Source: Leucobacter massiliensis
GTDB taxonomy: Bacteria > Actinomycetota > Actinomycetes > Actinomycetales > Microbacteriaceae
Length of the DNA: 64,000 bases
Direction of reading: 5' to 3'
Assembly: GCF_002982315.1 (NCBI RefSeq)
Contig: NZ_MWZD01000017.1
Span: 682,001-746,000, forward strand
In this document: positions 54,166 through 64,000 of the stretch, piece after piece
How the letters are laid out: the number at the start of each line of letters is the position of its first letter
How positions within the stretch are numbered: the first letter of the stretch is position 1
Made by a program: the position numbers and the translations under genes
Notes under the pieces: generated by a model
Database searches by the model: none
Told to the model about the DNA's origin: nothing
What the model saw: the letters and a program-made list of their open reading frames with translations, nothing else

Positions 54166-55935
54166 GTGCACACCTCCATCGCCACCGTCTGCCTCTCGGG
54201 CGGGCTCACCCAGAAGCTCCACGCCTGCGCCGCCGCGGGATTCGACGGCGTCGAGATCATGGACTCCGACCTCACCGCGGCGTACGAGTCGCCCGAGGAG
54301 ATCCGGGCGCTCTGCGCGCGACTCGGGCTGCGGATCGAGATGTTCCAGCCGATGCGCGACGTCGAGGGCGTCGATGCGGAGACCTTCGCGGACAATCTCC
54401 GGCGTGCCGAGGCGAAGTTCGAGGTGATGGAGCGCCTGGGAGCCGAGCTGCTGCTGCTGTGCAGCAACGTGGCGACCGCAACGGCCGACGACGACGAGCT
54501 CGTGGCCGCGCAGCTCGCGGAGCTCGCCGACCGGGCGGCCGCGCGGGGCATCCGGATCGCCTACGAGGCGCTCGCCTGGGGGCGCTTCGTGCGCGACTAC
54601 CGGCACGCGTGGCGGATCGTGCAGCTCGCGGACCGGCCCAATCTGGGCCTCTGCCTCGACAGCTTCCACATCCTCTCGCTCGGCCTCGACCCCGCCCCCA
54701 TCGAGGAGATCGACGGGGACCGGATCTTCTTCCTCCAGCTGGCGGATGCGCCCGAGATGGAGCTCGACGTGCTCTCCTGGAGCCGGCATCACCGGCTCTT
54801 CCCCGGGGAGGGGAGCTTCGAGCTCCCCGCCTTCCTGGGTCACGTGCTCCGCGCGGGGTATCGCGGCCCGCTCTCGCTCGAGGTCTTCAACGACGTCTTC
54901 CGCCAGACCGACCCGGTCGCGACCGCGCGCCACGCGCACCGCTCGCTGCGGTGGCTGGCGGACCGCGCCGCGGTGGCGGGCGGCTGGGAGCAGGACCGGC
55001 TCGAACCGCTCCAGCCGCCGCGGGGCGTCGACTTCGTCGAGATCGCGGGAGAGGATCTCTCGGACGTCGACCGCCTGCTGCAGCAGCTCGGATTCGATTT
55101 CGCAGGCGAGCACCGCAGCAAGCGCGTGCGCCTGTGGGAGGCGGGGGAGGCGCGGATCGTCCTCAACGAGCAGCACCGCGGATCCGAGGCCCGGCTCGCC
55201 GGAATCGGCCTGCGCGTCGACGACGCTGCTGCGGCCGTGCGGCGGGCCGGCGCCATCGGCGCGAGCGAGGCATTCCGGTGGACGCTGGAGGGCGAGCAGC
55301 GACTGCGCGGGGTCGAGGCGCCCGACGGCACGCAGTTCTTCTGGGACGACCGCGCCGGGCGCTCCTGGCGGGACGAGTTCGGCGGCGGCGAGCGGGGCGC
55401 CGCGGGGCTGCGCGGATGGATCGACCACGTCAACGTGGGCGCCGGGTGGGAGCACTTCGACGAGGCGGTGCTCTTCGCGACGAGCGTGCTCGGATTGACG
55501 GCGGAGACCAGCTCCGAACTGCCGGGACCGCAGGGCCTCGTGCGCAGCCAGGTGCTCCGCACCCCGGACGGCGCGGTGCGGCTCGCCTGCAATCTCGCCC
55601 CGCCCAGCGCTCCGGAAATGCCGCGGCACCTCGCGATCCGCGTCGAGGACGCCGCTGCGACCGCGCGGCTCGCCCGTGCCCGCGGCCTGGAGTTCCTGCC
55701 GATCCCGAGCAACTACTACGACGATCTGGAGGCGCGGTTCGCCCTCGGGCCCGAACGGATCGGCGAGCTGCGCGAGCTGGGCCTGCTCTACGACCGGGAC
55801 GCCCACGGCTCCTTCGTCCACTTCTACACGCCCACGTTGGGAGGGGTGTTCCTCGAGATCGTCGAACGCCGCGGCGGCTACCCCGGATACGGCGCCGCCA
55901 ATGCCCCCGTGCGCCTCGCGGCCCAGCGGGGCTGA
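54166..55935 (+). CDS. qsuB: 3-Dehydroshikimate dehydratase (QsuB/QuiC1-like, two-domain)
   Basis: The protein has 589 residues. It converts 3-dehydroshikimate to protocatechuate. The N-terminal sugar-isomerase-like barrel (1-270) has the metal ligands Glu134 (IAYEALAWG), Asp165 (LCLDSFH), Gln191 (FFLQLAD) and Glu239 (SLEVFND), the E/D/Q/E set of bacterial dehydratases. The C-terminal part (about 285-589) is a 4-hydroxyphenylpyruvate-dioxygenase-like vicinal-oxygen-chelate domain (GWIDHVNVGAGWEHFDEAV, FYTPTLGGVFLEIVERR), typical of the two-domain QsuB/QuiC1 type. The GTG start has AAGGAG 12 bases upstream. With the dehydrogenase and transporter it routes shikimate to protocatechuate. Confidence 0.9.
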   Translation: MHTSIATVCLSGGLTQKLHACAAAGFDGVEIMDSDLTAAYESPEEIRALCARLGLRIEMFQPMRDVEGVDAETFADNLRRAEAKFEVMERLGAELLLLCSNVATATADDDELVAAQLAELADRAAARGIRIAYEALAWGRFVRDYRHAWRIVQLADRPNLGLCLDSFHILSLGLDPAPIEEIDGDRIFFLQLADAPEMELDVLSWSRHHRLFPGEGSFELPAFLGHVLRAGYRGPLSLEVFNDVFRQTDPVATARHAHRSLRWLADRAAVAGGWEQDRLEPLQPPRGVDFVEIAGEDLSDVDRLLQQLGFDFAGEHRSKRVRLWEAGEARIVLNEQHRGSEARLAGIGLRVDDAAAAVRRAGAIGASEAFRWTLEGEQRLRGVEAPDGTQFFWDDRAGRSWRDEFGGGERGAAGLRGWIDHVNVGAGWEHFDEAVLFATSVLGLTAETSSELPGPQGLVRSQVLRTPDGAVRLACNLAPPSAPEMPRHLAIRVEDAAATARLARARGLEFLPIPSNYYDDLEARFALGPERIGELRELGLLYDRDAHGSFVHFYTPTLGGVFLEIVERRGGYPGYGAANAPVRLAAQRG

Positions 55936-55963
55936 GCGACGAGCGGTGGGGCACAATGGTGGG

Positions 55964-56611
55964 GTGAGCCACGGCACGGAACGACAGCGCGACGCGGAGC
56001 GGACCCGTGCCGAACTGCTCGCCGAAGCCACGCGGGCCTTCGCCGAATCGGGCTACTCCGGCACCCGGGTGGACGAGATCGCCGAGCGCACCCGGACCAC
56101 GAAGCGGATGATCTACTACTACTTCGGTTCCAAGGAGGGGCTCTATCTCGCGGTGCTGGAGGCCGCCTACCGGGGCATCCGGGACGCCGAGCGCGAGCTG
56201 GAGGTCGGCGCTCTCAGTCCCGTCGAAGCGGTGCGCAGGATCGCGGAGATCACCTTCGACCACCACCTCGCCCACAGCGACTTCATCCGGCTGGTGGCCG
56301 TCGAGAACATCCACCACGGCCGCTTCATCCGTCAGATCCCCTCTATCCGGGAGGCGAACCAGCCCGCCCTGGGGCTGCTCGAGGAGGTGCTCGAGCGCGG
56401 CCGGGAGCAGGGAGTGTTCGCGGCAGGGATCGAGCCGCTCGAGGTGCACCTGCTCATCAGCTCCTACTGCGTCTTCCAGGTCGCGAACCAGCACACCTTC
56501 GGCTACATCTTCGGGGTCGAGTTCGAGGAGCCGCAGCGCCGCGAGCGCCTGCGGCGCATGATCGGCGACGTGGTCGTGGCGTGGCTGAGCGCTCCCCGGA
56601 CCGCCGGCTGA
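55964..56611 (+). CDS. TetR-family regulator of the qsu-like cluster
   Basis: The protein has 215 residues. The N-terminal HTH includes AELLAEATRAFAESGYSGTRVDEIAERTRTTKRMIYYYFGSKEGLYLAVL, a strong TetR match. The C-terminal TetR_C_6-like ligand domain has HSDFIRLVAVENIHHG and ISSYCVFQVANQHTFGYIFG. GTG 55964 is the likely start. It lies 28 bases after the dehydratase stop on the same strand, so it probably closes the operon and represses it from the ACCGGT-centred palindrome at 51813-51830. Shikimate, quinate or protocatechuate is the probable inducer. Confidence 0.87.
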   Translation: MSHGTERQRDAERTRAELLAEATRAFAESGYSGTRVDEIAERTRTTKRMIYYYFGSKEGLYLAVLEAAYRGIRDAERELEVGALSPVEAVRRIAEITFDHHLAHSDFIRLVAVENIHHGRFIRQIPSIREANQPALGLLEEVLERGREQGVFAAGIEPLEVHLLISSYCVFQVANQHTFGYIFGVEFEEPQRRERLRRMIGDVVVAWLSAPRTAG

Positions 56612-56756
56612 GCCGCCGCGGCCGCACAGCCTATCGTCCCCGAGCGGCGGATGCCCAGGGCCCGCGGCGGGTGCCGCCCGCCCGGAGGCCGCGGGCTATG
56701 CTGGGCGTGGGCGGGCCGGCGTCGGCCCCGGCAACGGCAGACAGGACACGAGGTTC

Positions 56757-59700
56757 ATGAGCAGCGCATCCGGCACGACCGAGCTCCGCGAAGCCATCGC
56801 GGCACTGGATCCCGAGACCAGGGGAGGCATCGAGCGCCTGATCGGGCAGCTCGACGCCGAGGACCTGCGGGAGCGGGAACCCCGCGACATCCTCGGCGCC
56901 GCCCGGTCGATGCGCGCCCTCGCCGCCTCGCGCCGGCCGCGGCAGACGCTCGTCGAGGCCTTCACCCCCACCCTGCGCGAACACGGGTGGACCTCGCGGC
57001 GCACCATCGTCAACATCTGCACCGACGACGCACCGTTCCTGGTCGACTCGGTCACGGCGGCCATCGCCCGGCAGGGGCTCTCCGTGCACCTGCTGATGCA
57101 CCCCGTCGTCTCGGTGCGCCGCGACGACGACGGCGCGCTGCTCGAGATCGATGCGCACGGCGGGCAGCTGGAGTCGTGGATCCACCTCGAGGTCGACCGC
57201 GTGCCGACGGACGAGGGCCGTGACGAGCTGCTCCAGCGGCTGCGGGCCGTGCTCGGCGACGTCCACGCCGCCGTCGACGACTGGCAGGCGATGCGGCGCG
57301 CCTGCCTCGACATCGTGACGGACCTGCGCACCGCGGCCCCGCCCACCGTCGATCCGGGTGAGATCGCCCCCACGGTCGAGTTCCTCAACTGGCTCGCGGA
57401 GGACAACTTCACCTTCCTCGGATACCGCGAGCACCGGCTCGAGACCGACGCCGACGGCGAAGCGGTGCTGCGTCCCCTGCCGCACACGGGTCTCGGGATC
57501 CTGCGCAAGTCGACCACCGCCGTCGCCAAGCTCCGCCCGGAGGCGCAGCGCACCGCCCGCGACCCGCGCCTGCTCACCATCACGAAGGCCAACTCGCGGG
57601 CTACGGTGCACCGCGACGCCTACCTCGACTACATCGGCGTCCGCTCCTTCGACGAGGCCGGCAACGTCGTGGGCGAGCGCCGCTTCCTCGGCATGTTCAC
57701 CTCCGTCGCCTACGCCGCCTCGGTGCTGACGCTGCCGATCGTGGGGAGCAAGGTGCGAGCCGTGCTGCAGGCCTCCGGTTTCAGCGTGAACTCCCACTCC
57801 GGCAAGGACCTCCTGCAGGTGCTCGAACAGTACCCCCGCGACGAGCTGTTCCAGGACACCCCCGAGCACCTGCTGGCCGTGGCCTCCGAGGTGAGCCGCC
57901 TGCGCGAGCGCCGCCGCTCGCGCATCTTCCTGCGCCGCGACGAGTTCGGCCGCTTCGTCTCTGCGCTCGTCTTCCTGCCGCGCGACCGCTACAACACGAC
58001 GGTGCGCCTGCGCGTCGAGGCGCTGCTGCGCGAGACCTTCGGGGCGGAGCAGGTGGACCACACGACGAGGGTGGGCGACTCCCCGCTCGCGCAGCTGCAC
58101 TTCGTGGTGCGGGTGCCGAAGGGCGAGTCGGTGCCCGAGGTCTCCGAGGCGGAGCTGCAGCAGCGGCTCGAGGCCGCGATCCGCAGCTGGGACCAGGCGC
58201 TCGTGGACGCGCTGCACGAGGCCAATGACGAGACGGAGGCCGCGCGGCTGCTGGGGCGCTACGGCAGCGCCTTCCCCGAGTCGTACAAGGAGTACGTGCC
58301 GCCCACGCACGCCCTCGGCGACGTCGCCCTCCTCGAAAGCCTCGACGCGGGGGCCGAGTTCGCCGTCCACCTCTACGCGCCGCAGGAGGAGGACCCCGCG
58401 AAGCGCTACCTCACGCTCGCGTCCCATCGCGAGTACCCGCTGACCCGGGTGCTGCCGCTCCTCACGGACCTCGGCGTCGACGTCGTCGACGAGCGCCCGA
58501 ACACGATCTCCCTCCCGGACGGAGGCACCCGCTTCATCTCAGACTTCGGGCTCATCGCCCCCGACACGGAGCTGTGGGGGCGTCCCGAGTGGGGGGAGGC
58601 GTTCACCGAGACCTTCCGGGCGGTGTGGACGGGCAACGCCGAGAGCGACCGTCTCAATGCGCTCGTGCTGCTCGCCGGGCTGGACTGGCGGCAGATCGTC
58701 ATCCTGCGCGCCATCAGCATGTATCTGCGTCAGATCGGCTCCGCCTTCTCGGTGGAGTACATCGAGCAGGCGCTCATCGCCAATCCGGGAATCGCTGCCG
58801 GGCTCGTGCGGCTCTTCGAGGCGCGCTTCGATCCGGCTGCCGGGGGCGACGGCGCAGCGGGCGAGGACCGGGACGCGCAGGCGGCCGAGCTGCTCGCGTC
58901 CCTGGAGGAGCGTCTCGACGCCGTGTCGAGCCTCGACCACGACCGGATCCTCCGCTCCATCGTCGGCGTCATCGAGGCCACGTGGCGCACCAACTTCTAT
59001 CAGCGCGGGGCCGATGGGGAGCCGAAGCCGTGGGTGTCGATGAAGCTCGACTGCGCCCGCGTGCCCGGGCTGCCGAAGCCCCACCCGATGGCGGAGATCT
59101 GGGTGTACTCGCCGGAGGTCGAGGGCGTGCACCTGCGCTTCGGCAAGGTCGCCCGCGGCGGCCTGCGCTGGAGCGACCGGCGCGAGGACTTCCGCACCGA
59201 GGTGCTGGGCCTCGTGAAGGCGCAGATGGTGAAGAACGCGGTCATCGTGCCCACCGGCTCCAAGGGCGGCTTCGTCGCGAAGCGACTGCCCGCCCCGAGC
59301 GACCGCGCGGCCTGGCTGGAGGCGGGCAAGGCGGCGTACCGCACCTTCATCCGCGCCCTCCTCGACATCACCGACAACCGCGACGGCGCCGAGATCCTGC
59401 CGCCCGAGCGCGTGGTGCGCCGCGACGGCGACGACCCGTACCTCGTGGTGGCCGCCGACAAGGGCACGGCGTCGTTCTCGGACATCGCCAACGCCATCTC
59501 CGAGGAGTACGGATTCTGGCTGGGTGACGCCTTCGCCTCGGGCGGCTCCGCCGGCTACGACCACAAGGGCATGGGGATCACGGCGCGTGGCGCGTGGGAG
59601 TCGGTGAAGCGCCACTTCCGGGAGTTGGGCCACGACACGCAGAGCGAGGACTTCACGGCGGTCGGGATCGGGGACATGTCGGGTGACGTCTTCGGCAACG

Positions 59701-61553
59701 GCATGCTGCTGTCCGAGCACATCCGCCTCGTCGCGGCCTTCGACCACCGGCACGTCTTCGTCGACCCGGAGCCCGACGCCGCCGTCTCCTATGCCGAGCG
59801 CCGGCGGCTGTTCGAGCTGCCCGGCTCCTCGTGGGACGACTACGACCGCTCGCTCATCTCCGCGGGCGGCGGCGTGTTCCCGCTGACGGCGAAGTCGATC
59901 CCGGTGAGCCCGGAGATGGCGGAGGCGCTCGGCCTCGAGGCCGGGGTGCAGCGGCTGACGCCGGCCGAGCTGAAGCGCGCGGTGCTGCTCGCCCCGGTCG
60001 ATCTGCTCTGGAACGGCGGCATCGGCACCTACGTGAAGGCGAGCGCGGAGACGAACGCCGAGATCGGCGACCGCGGCAACGACGCGATCCGCGTCGACGG
60101 GGCGGATCTGCGGGTGCGGGTCGTGGGCGAGGGCGGCAACCTCGGCGTCAGCCAGCGTGGCCGCATCGAGGCGGCGCTCGCGGGCGTGCGGATCAACACC
60201 GACGCGATCGACAACTCTGCGGGGGTGGGCACCAGCGACCGTGAGGTGAACATCAAGATCCTGCTCGGGGCCGTCGAGCGGGACGGCCGCCTGGACCGCG
60301 AGGCCCGCGATGAGCTGCTGCGGTCCATGACCGACGAGGTCGCGGTGCAGGTGCTGCGCGACAACTACGAGCAGAACGTGCTGCTGGGCAACTCCCGCGA
60401 GAACGCGGCCGAGATGCTGCCCTCGCACGCGCGGCTCATCCGGTGGCTCGAAGACCGCGACGAGCTCGACCGCGAGCTGGAGTTCCTGCCGAGCAGCGCG
60501 GAGATACGCACGCGGATCGCCGAGGAGCGGGGCCTCACGCGGCCCGAGTTCGCCGTGCTCGTCGCCTACGCGAAGCTCGCGCTGAAGGCCGATCTCGCCT
60601 CGACGGCGATCGCGGACGACCCCTGGTTCGCCCGCACGCTCGCCGAGTACTTCCCGGCGCCGATCCGCGACGCCTACGCCGATGACCTCGCCGCCCACCC
60701 GCTGCGGTCCGAGATCATCGTGAACTCCGTCGTCAACTCCATGGTGAACCGCGGCGGGATCACCTTCGCCTACCGGGCTGCGGACGAGACGGGTGCGTCG
60801 AGCGCGCAGATCGCGAGCGCCTACGTGGTGGCCAGGGAGATCTTCGCGCTGCGCGAGTTCGTCGTCGAGGTCGAGGCGACCGACAATGCGGTGTCGACGG
60901 CGGTGCAGACGGACCTGTACCTGAGCTTCCGGCGGCTGCTCGACCGGGCGACCCGGTGGTTCGTGCATCACCGTGCGGAGAGCCTGGACATCGGTGCGGA
61001 GATCGAGCTGTTCGGCGAGCCGGTGGCCCGGCTCGTGGCCGGGCTCGGGGACCTGCTGCGGGGCGATGAGCTGCGCCGCTTCGAGGCGCGCGTCGCCGAG
61101 CTGGAGGAGGCCGGCGTGCCGGCGCCGCTCGCCCGCCGCGGGGCGGGCCTGCTCGCCTCCCTCCCGGTGCTCGACATCGTGGAGCAGTCCCGCCTGCGCG
61201 GCCGGGAGCTCGACGAGGTCGCGGCGGTGTACTTCGAGCTCTCCTCCCGGATGCGCTTCGACGATCTGCTGAGCGGGGTGACCGCGCTGCCGCAGGACGA
61301 TCGCTGGGGCTCGATGGCGCGCGCGGCGATGCGGGACGACCTCTACGCGGTGATGATCGAGCTCAGCTCCTCGGTGCTCGACCACACGGAGCCGGGCGAG
61401 GCCGGCGCGCGGATCGACGCCTGGCTGGAGCAGGTGACGCCCTCGGGGCGGCGCGTGCTGGGCGAGGCGCTCGACGCGGTGTGCGCGGGGTCGGGCGCGG
61501 GGCTCGCCACGCTCTCGGTCGCGCTGCGCCGCCTGCGGGCGCTCGTCCGCTGA
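56757..61553 (+). CDS. gdhB: NAD-specific glutamate dehydrogenase, large (180-kDa) class
   Basis: The protein has 1,598 residues, the length of the large actinobacterial and proteobacterial NAD-GDH. It deaminates glutamate to 2-oxoglutarate. The N-terminal ACT-like regulatory region is long (about 1-640). The catalytic core (about 690-1240) has LRFGKVARGGLRWSDRREDFRTEVLGLVKAQM, NAVIVPTGSKGGFVAKRL (catalytic Lys), FTAVGIGDMSGDVFGNGML, NGGIGTYVKA and VVGEGGNLGVSQRGRIE (nucleotide loop). A C-terminal helical region follows. TATGCT (56697-56702) is a possible -10 about 50 bases upstream of the ATG; ACGAGG is the ribosome site. A single-gene unit, unrelated to the aromatic genes. Confidence 0.95.
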   Translation: MSSASGTTELREAIAALDPETRGGIERLIGQLDAEDLREREPRDILGAARSMRALAASRRPRQTLVEAFTPTLREHGWTSRRTIVNICTDDAPFLVDSVTAAIARQGLSVHLLMHPVVSVRRDDDGALLEIDAHGGQLESWIHLEVDRVPTDEGRDELLQRLRAVLGDVHAAVDDWQAMRRACLDIVTDLRTAAPPTVDPGEIAPTVEFLNWLAEDNFTFLGYREHRLETDADGEAVLRPLPHTGLGILRKSTTAVAKLRPEAQRTARDPRLLTITKANSRATVHRDAYLDYIGVRSFDEAGNVVGERRFLGMFTSVAYAASVLTLPIVGSKVRAVLQASGFSVNSHSGKDLLQVLEQYPRDELFQDTPEHLLAVASEVSRLRERRRSRIFLRRDEFGRFVSALVFLPRDRYNTTVRLRVEALLRETFGAEQVDHTTRVGDSPLAQLHFVVRVPKGESVPEVSEAELQQRLEAAIRSWDQALVDALHEANDETEAARLLGRYGSAFPESYKEYVPPTHALGDVALLESLDAGAEFAVHLYAPQEEDPAKRYLTLASHREYPLTRVLPLLTDLGVDVVDERPNTISLPDGGTRFISDFGLIAPDTELWGRPEWGEAFTETFRAVWTGNAESDRLNALVLLAGLDWRQIVILRAISMYLRQIGSAFSVEYIEQALIANPGIAAGLVRLFEARFDPAAGGDGAAGEDRDAQAAELLASLEERLDAVSSLDHDRILRSIVGVIEATWRTNFYQRGADGEPKPWVSMKLDCARVPGLPKPHPMAEIWVYSPEVEGVHLRFGKVARGGLRWSDRREDFRTEVLGLVKAQMVKNAVIVPTGSKGGFVAKRLPAPSDRAAWLEAGKAAYRTFIRALLDITDNRDGAEILPPERVVRRDGDDPYLVVAADKGTASFSDIANAISEEYGFWLGDAFASGGSAGYDHKGMGITARGAWESVKRHFRELGHDTQSEDFTAVGIGDMSGDVFGNGMLLSEHIRLVAAFDHRHVFVDPEPDAAVSYAERRRLFELPGSSWDDYDRSLISAGGGVFPLTAKSIPVSPEMAEALGLEAGVQRLTPAELKRAVLLAPVDLLWNGGIGTYVKASAETNAEIGDRGNDAIRVDGADLRVRVVGEGGNLGVSQRGRIEAALAGVRINTDAIDNSAGVGTSDREVNIKILLGAVERDGRLDREARDELLRSMTDEVAVQVLRDNYEQNVLLGNSRENAAEMLPSHARLIRWLEDRDELDRELEFLPSSAEIRTRIAEERGLTRPEFAVLVAYAKLALKADLASTAIADDPWFARTLAEYFPAPIRDAYADDLAAHPLRSEIIVNSVVNSMVNRGGITFAYRAADETGASSAQIASAYVVAREIFALREFVVEVEATDNAVSTAVQTDLYLSFRRLLDRATRWFVHHRAESLDIGAEIELFGEPVARLVAGLGDLLRGDELRRFEARVAELEEAGVPAPLARRGAGLLASLPVLDIVEQSRLRGRELDEVAAVYFELSSRMRFDDLLSGVTALPQDDRWGSMARAAMRDDLYAVMIELSSSVLDHTEPGEAGARIDAWLEQVTPSGRRVLGEALDAVCAGSGAGLATLSVALRRLRALVR

Positions 61554-61620
61554 GGCGGGTCCGCGGCGCACCGGGGCCCGCGCGTTCTGCCACTAGCGGA
61601 AGCGGGGCACCCGGGTTAAA

Positions 61621-61641
61621 CTTGAGCCAGTAACGCTCAAG
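61621..61641. promoter_or_regulatory. HAIR element (HspR operator) before clpB
   Basis: CTTGAGC-CAGTAAC-GCTCAAG is a perfect 7-bp inverted repeat with a 7-bp gap, one base per arm away from the HspR consensus CTTGAGT-N7-ACTCAAG. It lies 86 bases before clpB, so clpB should be repressed by HspR and induced by heat. Confidence 0.92.
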
Positions 61642-61727
61642 TTTGTGTCGCGGGTTCGCGCGCTGCGTACCGTCCGAGCCCGCCAGCAGCGGCGAGGGCC
61701 GTCCTCGTCCGCAGTCGGAGGAGGAAC

Positions 61728-63992
<2,265 letters not shown>

Positions 63993-64000
63993 CCCCGCGG

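Noticed and set aside
52774..56031. 1,085-codon open frame on the minus strand
   Set aside because: It is antisense to the transporter, dehydratase and TetR genes of the qsu-like cluster. Its composition is a shadow (His/Arg/Glu-rich) with no motif.
58539..61571. 1,010-codon minus-strand frame opposite the NAD-GDH gene
   Set aside because: Shadow of a strongly conserved gene; no start signals or domains.

Overview
The window is high-GC DNA with GTG starts, TAnnnT-type -10 boxes 6-7 bases before start codons (leaderless genes), a HAIR heat-shock operator, a polyphosphate glucokinase, a PDR-type vanillate demethylase reductase and a 1,598-residue NAD-glutamate dehydrogenase. Together these point to an actinobacterium, probably Microbacteriaceae (Leucobacter-like). 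The family assignment is inference. No rRNA, tRNA, CRISPR array, prophage or intact transposase was seen.

Layout. 1-3069 (minus): a metF-purU-ligM operon for tetrahydrofolate-dependent aryl O-demethylation, behind a textbook promoter with a palindromic operator. 3333-6804: an NMT1/TauT-type ABC importer, followed by an MFS gene and an SLC13 transporter. 10210-16846: a ribose-type sugar ABC operon with a GntR/UTRA regulator, an FGGY kinase and a TrpA-like aldolase that has no trpB partner. 16917-19198 (minus): a FUSC membrane protein whose frame lacks a proper stop. 19269-34719: an accessory catabolic island with two paralogous luciferase-like monooxygenases, a flavin reductase fused to an FCD domain, two SDRs, a quinone-oxidoreductase-type enzyme, a CocE-type hydrolase, a Liv-type ABC importer and an AcoR-like activator with a degenerate AAA+ region. 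34720-42274: housekeeping and miscellaneous genes (FBP zinc protein, TetR, M20 peptidase, zinc ribbon, DacA, thiolase, PpgK), plus a MITE-like element and a perfect 76-bp-arm palindrome. 42153-49198: PadR regulator, vanAB and a second NMT1-type ABC importer. 49219-51641: PaaX-like regulator and an aromatic aldehyde dehydrogenase. 51870-56611: quinate/shikimate dehydrogenase, transporter, 3-dehydroshikimate dehydratase and TetR. 56757-63992: NAD-GDH and ClpB.

How it works together. Much of the window feeds lignin- and plant-derived aromatics toward protocatechuate: methoxy groups are removed by LigM (methyl passed to THF, then MetF and PurU) or by VanAB, vanillin-type aldehydes are oxidised by the ALDH, and shikimate/quinate enters through the qsu-like genes. 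The operators in front of vanA and metF share half-sites, so one VanR-like PadR repressor may control both routes.

The best candidate for an undescribed system is the 19-35 kb island. A GTCTCA-N3-TGAGAC palindrome lies exactly 24 bp from a -10-like hexamer at four promoters, which ties the monooxygenases, reductase fusion, SDR and importer into one activator-controlled regulon of unknown substrate. The sugar operon with a stand-alone TrpA-like aldolase is the second candidate.
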